A stretch of DNA of 64,000 nt from Daedaleopsis sinensis (lineage: Eukaryota; Basidiomycota; Agaricomycetes; Polyporales; Polyporaceae), in contig CM066305.1 in assembly GCA_033807695.1 (NCBI GenBank), positions 434,001 through 498,000 on the forward strand, written 5' to 3'. The notes below the pieces were generated by a model, which saw only the letters and a program-made list of their open reading frames with translations, did no database searches and was not told where the DNA came from. Each line of letters starts with the position of its first letter. Position 1 is the first letter of the stretch. This document shows, in pieces, positions 1 through 11,572 of this stretch. The translations under genes were made by a program, and so were the position numbers.

Positions 1-139
1 GCAGCGTGCAGAGGGCGATGATCAATGGAAGACGACCTGAGGAGTCGCCGGCCAGCGACACGGTCAACGTGCGCGACACGAGCCATGTCATCGAAAGTAC
101 GTTGAGCACGCGTGTAGTCCACAGCGTGGCATTCAACAT
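1..139 (-). CDS. possible exon of an unidentified membrane protein, running off the left edge
   Basis: On the minus strand a frame is open from an ATG at 139 to the window edge. It encodes a hydrophobic stretch beginning MLNATLWTTRVLNVLS and including a second apolar segment near the edge. Basidiomycete polytopic membrane proteins often have exons of this kind, but no family motif is recognisable in 46 residues, and the ATG may be an internal methionine of an exon that begins further right. The fragment could equally be chance. Only the open frame and hydrophobicity are seen. Confidence 0.2.
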   Translation of the reverse strand, partial: MLNATLWTTRVLNVLSMTWLVSRTLTVSLAGDSSGRLPLIIALCTL

Positions 140-295
140 GGTATAGAGGGTCGCACAGTCTAATCTACACTTCCTGGGGATGCTATTGATACAAGTGCAT
201 CACCTTGCCATCTCCGAGCGGTCTACAAAAGACGTCAGAAGTCACCCCCCCAAACGTGTGGACACCACGCCGCGAAGGCGTCCACACACACCGGC

Positions 296-1842
296 CTACC
301 CGCCTCTCAAGGCTGCCACCATCTCTCTGAACATCGCCCGCAACCCTACCGGTCCCGGCCGGACTCCACCCTCTCCTCCTCCGCCCCCCTCGTCGTCTTC
401 TCCAGCAGCGACCAGCCGCCTGTGGCCAGGACCACGTCTCGCGCGCTCCTCCAGCCCCCGGAGGATGTCCTCGCCAGCGTCCCGGTACGCACGCTCCAGT
501 TCCGCCGCACGCATGTAATACGCGCGACGGACGGCGTACGGGGCCAGGCCGTTGTACTTCCGTACGAGGGCGTTCACCTCCTCCAACGCCGCCTCGTGGT
601 ACGAGCGCTCCTTGGCCTCCCACTCCGCATCCCGCATCGCGGTCACGTCCGCGAGCGTGAGCTTCGGAAGGAGGGAGGCGGGGTGCAGAGCCGTGAGTGT
701 GCGGATGGCACGGCGTGTCCAAGCTTGCCTGAGCACATCGCGGAAGGTGGTGATGGCGGTGTCGAGTTCTGAACAGCACAAGCGTAGATGTCAGAGGTGA
801 ATGCGATAGCTGGTACCGATCACAGACGTACCTCCTTGAATCTCCACCCAGGGGGGTGCAGCACCCTGCCGCTGCACAATGCGGTTCATCAGAAACTCCT
901 CCCGCCCGATGAACGGATTCTTGTCCTCCGTCGTGCGAGCGATAGGCTGTCCCCGGCCTTTCACGTTATTGAAGTGCCCGGCCAGCCTAGCTTTCTGTGG
1001 GCGGCGCGCACCGTGAGTGCTTGTATTTCCACAGCTGCAGTGGCACGCACCTCTATCCGGTCCTCGACCAAGTTCGCCCACCCTTTGAGCGACACCGGGT
1101 TCGGTCTTCTGAACTGCTCGGCGGCGGCAGCGCCTTTGATACCGATACCCAGCCGGTAGTCGAGGGTGGACTCCCGCGCCTGCGAAAGCCGGACCCCCTG
1201 CTGCATCCGTTTCCTCTTGTCCTTCTCCGCTCTTTTCGCCTTCTCGTCTAGCGGGAGGGGGGACGGGTGTAGCCGCTTCGGGGAAGGGATGTTGCCGTAC
1301 CGCACGCTCGACGTCGCGTGCGAGGGGACGTTGAACGTCGTATGCCACGGCTGGTGTCCGGGTATGCCAGGCAGGATCGGCTCTCCTGGGACGTATTTAC
1401 GTACCGTCAACTCCCCCCTCTCTGTACTCGTGTGCGTCTCCGCGCTCGGTCCGCGTACAGAGGCCCCTTCCTCAGAGGCAGCGGGGCTGGTGCGCACCTG
1501 GGGTGGAGCCCGTTTGAGCTTGTCGTCGGCACTGCGGACGGGTCCACCTCGGAGAGGCTTGTACTTGTCGACGAGCATGCGTAGCACGGCGTGCTGTATA
1601 GGCTCGTCTCCCGTCCAGTGTGCGTCTTTGCTCTCGAGTATAGACACAACAGAGGATCTGCGGGCCTCTGCCTCGCCCTCTGTCTCCTCGCGGGCAGCAT
1701 CCTCGAACAGCTTAGAGCTCGCCGAGTGGTCACGTCCGGACGAGTCGTGGGCATAGCGTCGTGAGTGTACGAGACATCGAGAAGAGTTTGGAAGAGCGAG
1801 AGCACGGGAGCGTAGGACGGGGCTCATGCAAGTCGAGGACAA
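296..1842 (-). CDS. DUF1992 / DNAJC28-like mitochondrial protein
   Basis: Three exons (1051-1842, 832-994, 296-768) join into a 475-residue protein; both introns are short (56 and 63 bases) with GT/AG borders. The N-terminus is rich in Arg and Ser and lacks acids, as expected for a mitochondrial presequence. The middle holds the DUF1992 signature (DnaJ homologue subfamily C member 28 conserved domain): GHFNNVKGRGQP, then NPFIGREEFLMNRI and PPWVEIQ, spanning the first splice junction near residue 264. The C-terminal part is helical and charged (residues about 318-430) and ends in a Gly-rich tail. No J domain with an HPD motif is present, as is common for fungal members. The molecular role of the family is poorly known. 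It is divergent from the BTB gene to its right. Confidence 0.85.
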
Positions 1843-3181
1843 ACTCCATTTGGTTCGAGGCGCCCAATATGTGAATTGACTAATGAGCCACAGTCACGTG
1901 CGCGTCGCAGGCGGCTGGTCCGTTCGCGTTACGGTTGGCCAACGGCGGGCAGTCCCCAAATATCTGCGACAGAAAAATCAGTAACAACGTAAAGGTGTGA
2001 TCTATCATTATCTTTTCTTCGAGAGAATAGGTGACTGCGAGGAGCGTCTTTACAGAAAACACTGGCCGCGCAGAGGCTCTTGGTGGAAGGCGATATCTAC
2101 TATGTGTTTGTAGCTCGCGGAGCGTAGCAATTAGCAAGTAATACAAGTACGGTAAGAGAGCCAGACAGAGCCAGAACGTGAGAGATATGTAGAGTTTGAG
2201 GAATATTCAATGCCATTAATCTTGTCATATGGAAAAGAAAAGGTAGCTACGAGATGCACCTTTCAGAAATTAACCGCCGCCCTTGGGCCAGTGGGTTTAA
2301 CGCAGGTCTGGCAGGCCCCGATTTTATACTGTAAGATGTGCTTGAGTCAATTGTGAGCCTTTGACCCGAAGCTGTAATATGGAGTTCCTTTTTTGACTAT
2401 GCGTGCGCGGGAATGCGACTCGTAGCATTAAGTGCCCGATCCGGTCATATAGACGCCAATTCACCTTTCCTTCCTACCACCATCATCATGATCGCACCGA
2501 TAGCAGGCACCCTCAAGTCATCCTGACCGCTTGCCTCTCGCTCTCATGAGTGATACACTGACAACCTGCAACTACGAGAACTCACGCATACCTCCATTTC
2601 ACCCTTTTTCGATTCATCTGCTTCAAGCCAACCTCTCCTCCGGAGTCCAACTCGACTTTCGACCTACGACGCACTCTCTCCGTCTCCTGATTGTCGCGTT
2701 TGACGAAGCACAGATCTAACATGGATGTATATGACACTTACCTCTCGTTCCCAAATACACGACTTCCCTCAGTTCAAATGCTCCCTACTCCCCTTGGGAG
2801 CACCCCATTGGGTCGAAGTTGACGCACACGTGAGATATCAGGAGCACATAAGCCATTGGAGGGAGACGATTCGGAGGCACGACTGAAGTCTGAGGTATGT
2901 CGCGATCACGTGTTATATCAAGCGCGTTTGTCTCTTGACATTGACAATTTTTAGTGAGTCCTGTATCACAGTCATGTGCATGACGTTTTGTCCAACATCG
3001 TGGACCACATCACAGGTAAATATCAGGCGAGCTATGGCCGTGTGCATACAAACGGCTTGGTCTTGTCCACCTCCATCGCCCGCCCGACCTTTGACAGTTA
3101 GCGAATGGCGTCTCCATACTCATTACCCCTAACCACACCAGACTACACATACTTACCCTCCCTCTTCCACGAACTCTTAAC
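1843..3181. other. intergenic region between two divergent genes
   Basis: About 1.3 kb separates the start codons of the DUF1992 gene (-) and the tandem-BTB gene (+), so it should hold both promoters. The base composition is AT-richer than the flanking exons. I see only short open frames without coding character and no repeat or RNA gene. Confidence 0.6.
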
Positions 3182-5116
3182 ATGACCACCACCATGTCTC
3201 CTCCCAGACTGCCGGGAGCCGACCGCGCGGCAGACGCGACGACAAACGCGAGCCATCCATTCAACAAGGCAACAGCAGACGCCATCCTCCGAACCTCCGA
3301 CAACGTCGACTTCCGCGTCCGGCGGAGCATCCTCGCCGAGGCTTCGTGCGTATTCGAAGACATGCTCTGCATTCCCCAGCCCCCACCCGGGTCGCCCAAT
3401 AGCGACGAGCTCAGGGACGGGCTCCCTGTCATTCGTCTCTCCGAGGACAGCACCACGCTCGACAAGCTCCTCCGGCTCTGCTACCCTACGGACGATCCGG
3501 AGTTCACTTCACTGGACGAGCTCCGCCCCGTCCTCACGGCGGCGTCCAAGTTCATGATGCAGGAAGCGACGACGCTCCTCCGCAAACGCCTGGTTAGGCT
3601 CGGACAGGCGCAGCCGATACGTGCGTTCGCCATCGCATGCGCCCTCGAACTGGAGGAAGAAGCACAGGCACTTGCGCCCCTCGCACACAGCGTGTGCGGG
3701 TCCGACGGTACGGCCGAGGACCTGGATGCCTTTTCTGCAGGCGTATACTACCGTGTTGCCCACTACGTGCCCTCGAGCGAAGCTGCGAACCCCAAGTCGG
3801 CCGCACGGAGAGGCTCTGGGCCTGTATTACTTCCACCCAGGCCTCCGGAGAAGCCACAGTCTCTGACGAGGCTCTGCACGACTGAAGGGATTCCCGAAGA
3901 GCTATTGCACTCACCCACAGCCGATATCGTCGTCCGCTCCGCTGATGGGGTGAAGTTCCTCCTCCATTCTGTGATCCTGTCCCTCGCCTCCCCGATCCTC
4001 CAAAAGCAAGTCGAAGAAGAGCTGCAGTCCCAAGGAGACCTTCAGGGCTTACCAATTCTCCAGCTAGACGAGGACAGCTCTATCCTCGCGACACTCCTGC
4101 AGCTCATCTACCCTCTCCCTCCTCCGCCGCCGCCCGCTTCTCTCGACAACCTCACACTGCTCCTCGCAGCAGCGGACAAGTACCAGCTTCGCCCCGCGCT
4201 CGCCACTCTCCGCACCTGTCTCTCAGCCTTCCTCCCAGCCCCAGAGCAAGACCCGGACGCTGCTGTAGTCCACGGCCTGCACACCTGCGAGGAACAAGCT
4301 CGAGTCGAAGATGTGCAACACACATCAGCCCTCCGCGTGTTCGCGCTCGCCCACCGCCTCCGCCTCGCCGACCAACGCGCCGCCGCCGCCCGCGCGCTCC
4401 TCCGCGTCCCGGCCGCAGAGCTGCGCGCGTTGTACGTCCCCGAGCTCGAAGACGTCTCCGCCGCCACGTATCTCCGCCTGCTTGCATTCCACGACAGGTG
4501 CGCGCAGGCCGCATCCGCGGCCGTCCTCGCGCACGCGCTCAGATACTGGGGAGTCCATGTGCAAGTGCACAGCGCTCCTAGTATATCTCTTCGACCTCTT
4601 GCGTCGCCGGGGACCCAGACCCGCGGTCGGGCGGATGTGTGCTCGGACACAAGCGCGAGCCCCACCCGAGGGTCCACCCTGGCACCGGCACCGACGCCAC
4701 ACGCGACAGCACGAAGCTGGCATGCTCTCTCGACGGGGTGCAGACTCGAGGACGCGCGGGCCGCACTCACCTCCTCGCGCACGCACACATCCACGTGTCA
4801 CGTCGTGCTCGACTCCCCTGCGCCGTCAATCGCGGCGCCGCGACCAAATCCAGGGCACGGGTGGGCGCACTTCCGGACGCACAGCGCGCCGCGGTGGTGG
4901 CTCATGTACGTCTACAAGCTCGCCGTCGTCCTCCGGCGGCGGCCGTATGTGCGTGGGGTGGTGCTCGACCGGGAGCTGCGGCAGCGCGCGGTCGCGCGCG
5001 CGCTGGAATGCGTGTGCTGTCGGGAGAAGTTCGTCGTCGGCTTTGAGGAGTATGCTGAGAAGCTTGCGGAGGAGATAGAAGGCGTTGTTGCGGGTGTGAG
5101 GCTGGAGGAGCTGTGA
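3182..5116 (+). CDS. protein with two BTB/POZ domains
   Basis: An uninterrupted 644-codon frame. Two BTB/POZ units are seen. The first is at about residues 33-135, with the typical DNVDFRVRRSILAEAS strand-helix start and the LRLCYP and AASKFMM helices. The second is at about 243-350, with DIVVRSADGVKFLLHSVIL and then LLQLIYP and AADKYQL. After each BTB comes an Arg/Ala/Leu-rich helical segment (AFAIACAL, VFALAHRL). This is the layout of the large agaricomycete BTB family, whose members usually carry one BTB; tandem units suggest an internal duplication. BTB domains mediate dimerisation and often recruit cullin-3, but the partner here is unknown. The C-terminus has a CVCC motif. The start ATG sits in an ACC-rich context; a second in-frame Met is 4 codons later. 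The last codons form the left border of the tandem duplication that follows. Confidence 0.85.
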   Translation: MTTTMSPPRLPGADRAADATTNASHPFNKATADAILRTSDNVDFRVRRSILAEASCVFEDMLCIPQPPPGSPNSDELRDGLPVIRLSEDSTTLDKLLRLCYPTDDPEFTSLDELRPVLTAASKFMMQEATTLLRKRLVRLGQAQPIRAFAIACALELEEEAQALAPLAHSVCGSDGTAEDLDAFSAGVYYRVAHYVPSSEAANPKSAARRGSGPVLLPPRPPEKPQSLTRLCTTEGIPEELLHSPTADIVVRSADGVKFLLHSVILSLASPILQKQVEEELQSQGDLQGLPILQLDEDSSILATLLQLIYPLPPPPPPASLDNLTLLLAAADKYQLRPALATLRTCLSAFLPAPEQDPDAAVVHGLHTCEEQARVEDVQHTSALRVFALAHRLRLADQRAAAARALLRVPAAELRALYVPELEDVSAATYLRLLAFHDRCAQAASAAVLAHALRYWGVHVQVHSAPSISLRPLASPGTQTRGRADVCSDTSASPTRGSTLAPAPTPHATARSWHALSTGCRLEDARAALTSSRTHTSTCHVVLDSPAPSIAAPRPNPGHGWAHFRTHSAPRWWLMYVYKLAVVLRRRPYVRGVVLDRELRQRAVARALECVCCREKFVVGFEEYAEKLAEEIEGVVAGVRLEEL

Positions 5117-5307
5117 TTGCCCGTGACGCTTGTTGTGTTCGGATGGGATCAGGAGTCCAGAAGTCGGCACAGAAGGACGACTCTGGCAGCGTACGTGAGT
5201 TGACATGTATGATATATAGCGGTCCGCGATAGTACTGAACAAACTCGGACGATGCATAATGAGAACATTGATTGATGATGATACAACTGGATAGCCGTCA
5301 ATGGTCG

Positions 5308-7180
5308 TCACGCCGTGTTCCTCGTCTCGGTCCCCTCACTGAATGTATCGAACGTTCCCAGCTCGAACGCATTACTCTCCGTCCGCCCTTTTCCCTTCCA
5401 CCCTAGCAGTACCCCGTTCTCCACATCGGCGCGGCGAGGACTGCTCGGTCCGGGCTCGCCCGCACTGTCACTGCTAGTGGGCCACTCCGACTCGTCCTCG
5501 TCAGCGAAGACCGGCATGGTACCAGAGCGGGAGCGGCGGAGGCCCGGGTGCGTGTGGGGAAGCGCGCGGATCGCGCGGTCGACCTCGCGCCCAACGCGGG
5601 TCGTAGAGAGGTCGTCGCTCCTGCTGACTTGGCGCAGGTCGAGCACGAGGCGCAAGTTGGCCGGGATCAGCACGCAGAGAGTGAAGGTGCTCGCTAGCAT
5701 GTTCAGAGGGCCCTATTGGGGGATCAGTGCTTGTGACAGGGTTTGAGGCGGAAAGGCCCACTTTTCCGAGGTACACCCTGTGAGCGAAGGCGAAACGTCA
5801 GAACCCCGAAACAAACCGATCATGATTGGGTGCCATGAGTGTGAGCACTCACCACACGAAGATATTGAATAAACCATTAAAAACCGAAACTGTGAAGTAT
5901 ATGATTCCTGCGTACACACAATGCACGAGGAAGGAACCAGCTCGTCAGTTCAAACGCCCACGATGATCAGCCCGACACTGACACACTCACCGTCGCGAGC
6001 GATGATCCGTACGATAGGATTGTGGCGTTCTACACTGTAATCGAAGTGATACTGACGAAGCGAGAACATGGTCAAGATAAAAACGGCGCATTCTAGAAGC
6101 AAGCTATTGCCGTCCATGAGTACCATCGAATCAAGACTCGGGGTCCGCCTTACCTTGGCAGCCAGACGATCCACTGACAAGTTCAGAGGCGTCAGCGATC
6201 ACACAATACCAGTCAAGGGAGAGTCTTACAGCTAGGGCTGAGCAGACATGGATGTTCGTGTCAATAGATTGTGACGTGGAAATCCAAGCAAGGAACACTT
6301 ACGAGCAACGGGAGTTAAGCACGTCTTGGTCACGTTGGAGTAGGGGTAGCCATCGGCTAACCGCAAAGGCAATGAATGACGCATCAACGTCCATATCATA
6401 CCCACAGGGGAAACACATACGACCACCAGAGACGACCGCCCAGGTGCCGATTGCGCAGGTCGCGGCGGCGTAGATGGCGAATAGGGCGACCAGGATGATG
6501 AGAACCCTGATGTGCCGGCCCCAGGTCGCCCACGCTCGCAGGAGCAACAGCACTGTTGTCGCAAAGAAGCAAAATACAGTCAGGTGTGCAGCGAGCGTGA
6601 TGGGAACGCGGAGGGGCAAACCGTGTAGCAGCGAGAAGGACGCGAGTTGTATGAGTGTGATCGCCATCGTCGACTGGTAGCAGAACTGCGCGCATGGACA
6701 GACGGCGCAAAGTCAGTGTGAGTAGGACATGGACAAGACGGCCGGGAAGGGAAGAACGTACCATGGGGTCATCACTCCACCACTTTCCCATATTCTGCAG
6801 CACTCCGAGCGTCAAGAAGACGAGATTGCCATACCGGACGATGAGATAGATGACTTTGATCGTCGACCAGCGCGTCGGCCATATGAGGCGTACTTCGTCC
6901 GGGAAAATTGCGAAGATTTCGTAGACGAGGATAGTGTACCCGGAGATGACGAATGCACTACAGTACACGCAACGCGGCAGGTGTCAGCACAGACATATTG
7001 TAGGTGAACGCTGCGACTTACCGGGCGAGGAAGAGATCGCGGAAGTACTGTTCGTCCAATGGCGCGAATTCTCCATTCGAGCTATGTGACACATCACGTC
7101 GTTAGCACGCAGGTCGGTGGTGACATCACGATGGTCGCGTCACTCGACGGCCGTGAAGCTTGTACAAGCACTCACCTCAT
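5308..7180 (-). CDS. DUF6533 membrane protein, copy A
   Basis: Twelve exons give 375 residues: 7176-7180, 7022-7081, 6762-6957, 6622-6685, 6421-6552, 6303-6356, 6230-6237, 6154-6173, 5991-6103, 5853-5907, 5762-5777 and 5308-5712. Exon 1 holds only ATG-AG and exon 7 only 8 bases. Both are supported by identical structures in copies B and C. Residues about 20-85 carry the DUF6533 signature of agaricomycetes: ISGYTILVYEIFAIFPDEV, then WPTRWSTIKVIYL and RYGNLVFL. About seven hydrophobic helices follow, then a cytosolic-looking tail with VLDLRQ and TTRVGREVDRAI, rich in Ser, Asp and Glu. The function of the family is unknown; an integral membrane location is inferred from the helices. Confidence 0.85.
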
Positions 7181-8249
7181 GCTATGAGTCAATTAGCCGG
7201 CATCAATATCGCGGACTGCGCACAGCCGAGGATGCTGCTGGAGTCGACCGGGGGCCCAGGCACCATGCGGCGACGGGGGCGAGCTGCAGGCAGTCACCTA
7301 AGGTGAAGAGATAGGGTTGAGGGAGGATTGGTTAGAGTGAACGCGGGCATCGCGAGAAGTAGATTTACTTACATATATCAGATCTGTTCGCGCAGTGTCG
7401 ACGCGGTTAGCATTAGAATAGCCTATAGGCGGGGGAAGCTCATATCGATCGGACTAGCAGTGGGCAATTTGAATCTCGAGTAGAACTCCGACCGGTGGCT
7501 GGTGGCTGGGAGTTCATTGAAGTTGCTTCGCCGAATTCTATCAGTGATCTACACAAGTCTTGGTTAGATTGCGCGCTTGTGCGTCTGCCCGTCGGACGTT
7601 CTGCACATGTGGGCTTGAAGACGTCGAGACTTTACATCATCCAGTCAACTGACCGATCTAGTCGACGGGCACGAGTAGGCAGTAAGGATCCTGTGGGAGT
7701 CCCTTTAGTGATAGCGAGCGACTAACTTGTCTGGGCAAAGGGGCAATGGGTTAAAGTAAACACTCATGCTTAGATGGCGCGCTAATTAGGGGGTACGGCC
7801 AAGCTCATATTGGAACCTATTGGATCCTTCTGAGAGGACATAGGTACATAGCTCATGGCAGATCCGTGAGCCCGGCAGTATTAATGAGGGGGCAATGGGG
7901 TCGCGCTGAGCTTGCGGCCCTTGCCACGAGCGTTCCAAAGAATGCGTACTAACTTCCATCGGAGGTTGGGGCTCACATATAGTACTATTTAGTATATAGG
8001 AACGAACACATGTTCGAAGTACTAACCTCGATAAACCTCCGAGGTCCGAGCCAACGGCCTCCGAGAGCTCGGAGATTTCCTAGGATGGTTCAAAAGAGCT
8101 CGACGAATGACGCACTGATGGCTAGGAGATGCCGTATACCGCTTTGGTCGTGCACTGAGAGCATAAAGGTTCTACATCTGATATTAGGAGCCACGCAACG
8201 ATCTCACAGGATCTCATCCGCAGATAAGACCCACCACTGCGAGCGACTC
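7181..8249. other. intergenic part of duplication unit 1
   Basis: This stretch is homologous to about 11573-12600 in unit 2 with many small indels. It holds only short frames. Shared landmarks include the segment around 8030-8075 (GATAAACCTCCGAGGTCCGA) and its match near 12450. It should include the promoter of DUF6533 copy A. No RNA gene or further coding region is seen. Confidence 0.6.
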
Positions 8250-9093
8250 ACCAACTTTCAGGTCGATGATCTCTGCAGACCGACACGGACTCGTGGATGA
8301 ACGCGTTTGAGCAGGCGGCGCGGCAGCGGGCGAGCGAGTACCGCGGCGGTCGTCGACGCGGACGGCTTCACGCTCGTCACGCGCGGGGACCTGAGCGTCG
8401 CGCGCAGGCAATTCGTGGGCCAGCAGGGCGCGGAGGGCGGCAAGCGGCATAGGAAGAAGGAATAGGGGAGGGAGAAGGAGGCGTTCTATGCGTTCTAAAT
8501 CGCTCGCTCTCCGCCGGTCACGCGCGCGGGCGAGCGAGGAGCCGTCGAGGAAGAAGACATAGGCGTCCGCAGGGGGGTGGAGGACAGGGGCACGACTCGG
8601 GGGCCTGCTGGCTGTCCGACCTTCCGTTTTTTCTTCGGCCGTGGGTGTCCAAGCCCTCTCCGTCGCTCTCGGAGCCCTCGTGGTCGTGGTCGTCGTCGTC
8701 GTCTGCTTGTTTCGTGCCCCGAGCCCTCGTCGTCGCAGGTAGCCCCCAGCTCCTCGTTCCCTTCTGCAGCGCTGCTGCTAGCAGTGCTGAACACGACCCG
8801 CTTCACCGTCCCGCACGACTTGAAGAGAAGCGCGGGCTCACGATCGGATGCGTCCGAGGGGCACGTTCACGAGGAAGAGCGTGCGGCCCTCGGGCAGCTC
8901 TTCCCGCTGCTTTCCCTTCGCGTCCTTATGTTTTGGAATAGAGTGTGCGCGTGCGTAGATGATGTGCGTTGCCGACGGGGAGGGCGATCGAAGTCGAGTT
9001 CGAGGTCGAGTTCGCGGTGGAGTTCTAAGTCGAGGTCGAAGCCTTCGAGCCCGACACTACGTGTTTCTTCTTTGTGGGTGAGGAGGAGCCCAT
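8250..9093 (-). pseudogene. RRP7 pseudogene with an internal inversion
   Basis: This is the unit 1 counterpart of the intact RRP7 gene at 12676-13845. Reading leftwards from the ATG at 9093 gives MGSSSPTKKK, as in the intact copy, and then in-frame stops and frameshifts. The EELPEGRTLFLVNVP and acidic linker segments can still be traced. The segment at about 8280-8497 encodes the RRP7 C-terminal pieces DSWMNAFEQ, DGFTLVTRG and GGKRHRKK on the opposite (plus) strand, so it is inverted relative to the rest. The part of exon 2 coding for the FRPY terminus is deleted, leaving only the bases around 8256-8276. It cannot make RRP7. Confidence 0.85.
8280..8497 (+). other. inverted RRP7 C-terminal segment
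   Basis: On the plus strand the frames read DSWMNAFEQAARQRASEYR, then after a frameshift VDADGFTLVTRG, RRQFVGQQGAEGG and EKEAFYAF. The intact gene encodes the same elements on the minus strand at about 12855-13125. The sequence on both sides (CGATGATCTCTGC on the left, CGCGCGGGCGAGCG on the right) keeps the minus orientation, which places the breakpoints near 8278 and 8500. Confidence 0.8.
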
Positions 9094-9702
9094 GTGGCAG
9101 GCCTGAGCAGAAATGTCGGGCAGGCATCGAAGGACGGTTGTGGACAGGTTATAGAGTAGATGCCGCGTCCCAGGAGCTGTCCCAGTTTGGCTGCTTGTTT
9201 GGCAAGAGCTTCTGATCCAAACAATCTGATATCGGGCGCCTAGTAGCAGTGTCTCAATAAATGAAGTTTAGTTGATGTTCAGACCCTTTGGCAGGGTCGA
9301 AAGATACAGCAACATAAAATGGTGTTCTGTACGGTGTCTAGAGCGCCAGATTAGCAGGCTCTTGTAACTCTGTTGGCACCCTCAGGCGACTAGTATCATG
9401 TCATCACCACTCTCATCCACTTTGTGAGGTACCTCCACTGCTCCGCATTCGCCCTTCACATCGTGCCATTGATGGATCCAAAGATACATGGGTCAGAATA
9501 GTGCGAACAAGCGGAGTCTCTGGAGGAGCTGTGACTGCTCATGACGCTTGTTCTGTTCGGATGGGATCAGATTCTGTATCGACGGACGAGTCTGGCAGCG
9601 TATGTGAGTTGGCATTAAGGACAGGAGTCCGCGGTAGTACTTAACAGACGATGTACAACTATAACAGTAATTGATAATGATACAGCTGCAGCTGGACAGT
9701 CG
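9094..9702. other. junction between duplication units
   Basis: The left two-thirds match sequence upstream of the intact RRP7 gene (9190-9400 against 13955-14206, including GGCAAGAGCTTCTGATCCAAACAA). About 120 bases without a match follow, and unit 2 begins near 9520 with a copy of the BTB 3' end. No gene is seen. Confidence 0.65.
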
Positions 9703-11572
9703 TCAATGGTCGTCACGCCGTGAAGTCCTTGTCTCGGTCCCCTCGCTGAATGTACCGAACGTTCCCAGCTCGAACGTGTCACTCTTTATCCGCCCTTTCC
9801 CTTTCCCCCATAGTACACTGCTCTCCACATCGGCGCGGTTTGGACTGCTTGGTCCGGGCTCGCCCGCACTGTCACTGCTGGTGGGCCAATCCGACTCGTC
9901 CTCGTCCGAAACGACCATCGGGCTGCGAGGGTGAGAGCGGGAGAGCGTGAGGGGGATCGCGCGCATCGCGCGGTCGACCTCACGCCCGACGCGGGTCGTC
10001 GAGAGGTCGTCGGTCGTGCTGATCTGGCGCAAGTCGAGCACGAGGCGCACGTTGGCGGAGAGCAGCACGCAGAGGGTGAAGGTGCTGGATAGCATGTTCA
10101 GAGGGCCCTATTGGGTGAATTAGTGTTTGCGTCGGAATATTTGAGGTGGGAAGGCCCACATTTCCGAGGTACACCCTGTGAGCGAAGGCGAAAAGTCAGA
10201 ACCGTGATATGGAGATGATCAAGGTGCCATGAGTAGGAGCACTCACCCTACGAGAATATTGTACAAACTATTGATGACCGAAACTATAAAATATATGATG
10301 CCTGCGTACGCATGCACGAGGAAGGCATTCAGCCCATCAGCCCAAACGCCCACAGCAACATCGACACACGCACCATCACGAGCGATGATCCGTACGATAG
10401 GATTGTGGCGCTCTATACTGTAGTCGAAATTATACTGTCGAAGCGAGAACATGGTCAAACCGAAGATGGCGCATTCTAGAATCAAGCTGTCGCCACGCCA
10501 TGAGTACCGTCGTATCAAGTCTCGCTGTCCTCCTTACCTTGGGAGCCAGACAATCCACTGACAAAACGGTGTGTTCAGCGGCGTCAGCATCACGCGCAAG
10601 TCCAACCAAAGGAACACCTTACAGAGAAGGCTGAGCAGACACCGGTGCTCGTGTCAACAGAATAGGACGTGCATATGCAGGCAAGGAACACTCACGGCCA
10701 ATGGGAGTTAAGCACGTCTTGGTCACGTTGGAGTAGGGGTAACCATCGGCTAACCGCAAAATCAATGAATGGCGCGTCGACGGGCACATACCCACAGGGA
10801 AAACACATACGACCAGCAGAGACGACAGAATAGGTCCCGAGTGCGACGGTCGCGGCGGCGTAGATAACGAATAGGGTGACCAGGACGATGAGGGCTCTGA
10901 TGTGCCGACCCCAGGTTGCCCACGCTCGCAGGAGCAATAGCACTGTTGTTGCGATCAAGCAGAATAACGTCAGGTGTGCAGCAAGGGCGACGAGAACGAG
11001 GAGGGACAGACCATGCAGCAGCGAGAAGAACGTGAGTTGGATGATTGTGATCGCCATCGTCGACTGGTAGCAGAACTGCGCGCATGGACAGACGGCGCAA
11101 AGTCAGTGTGAGTAGGACATGGACAAGACGGCCGGGAAGGGAAGAACGTACCATAGGGTCATCACTCCACCACTCCCCCATATTCTGCAGCACTCCGAGC
11201 GTCAAGAAGACGAGATTGCCATACCGGACGATGAGATAGATGACTTTGATCGTCGACCAGCGCGTCGGCCATATGAGGCGCACCTCTTCTGGGAAGATCG
11301 CGAAGATCTCGTAGACGAGGATGGTATACCCGGAGATGACGAACGCGCTACAGGATGCAACGCGGCGGGTCAGCATAGACGTAAATATTGTGAGCGCACG
11401 CTGTGACTTACCGGGCGATGAAGAGATCATAGAAGAACTGCTCGTCCAGGGGCGCGAACTCTCCATTCGAGCTGTGTGTAACACATCACGCAGTTAACAC
11501 AAAGGTCGGCGGTGACCTCAGGATGGTCGCGTCACCCGACGGCCATGAAGCTTGTACAAGCACTCACCTCAT
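9703..11572 (-). CDS. DUF6533 membrane protein, copy B
   Basis: The duplicate of copy A has the same twelve-exon structure and 375 residues: 11568-11572, 11412-11471, 11152-11347, 11012-11075, 10811-10942, 10696-10749, 10623-10630, 10538-10557, 10374-10486, 10247-10301, 10160-10175 and 9703-10107. The DUF6533 core (ISGYTILVYEIFAIFPEEV, WPTRWSTIKVIYL) is nearly identical to copy A. Differences are scattered and all frames stay open, so both copies look functional. The 8-base microexon differs in sequence from that of copy A but keeps length and phase. Predicted to be a polytopic membrane protein; function unknown. Confidence 0.85.

Larger units (their letters stand above)
5102..9400. repeat. 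tandem segmental duplication, unit 1
   Basis: The block is matched in the same orientation and order by about 9520-14206. It begins inside the last codons of the BTB gene: the 15 bases ending in its stop codon recur at 9520-9534. It contains DUF6533 gene A, a shared intergenic stretch with the same landmark sequences, and a wrecked RRP7 copy. The right-hand homology fades around 9400, in the sequence CTTGTAACTC that also occurs near 14173. Confidence 0.85.

Noticed and set aside
9000..9030. Short GAGTTCGAGGTCGAG-type repeat
   Set aside because: It is the degraded Ser/Thr codon run of the RRP7 pseudogene, also present in the intact gene, rather than a separate element.
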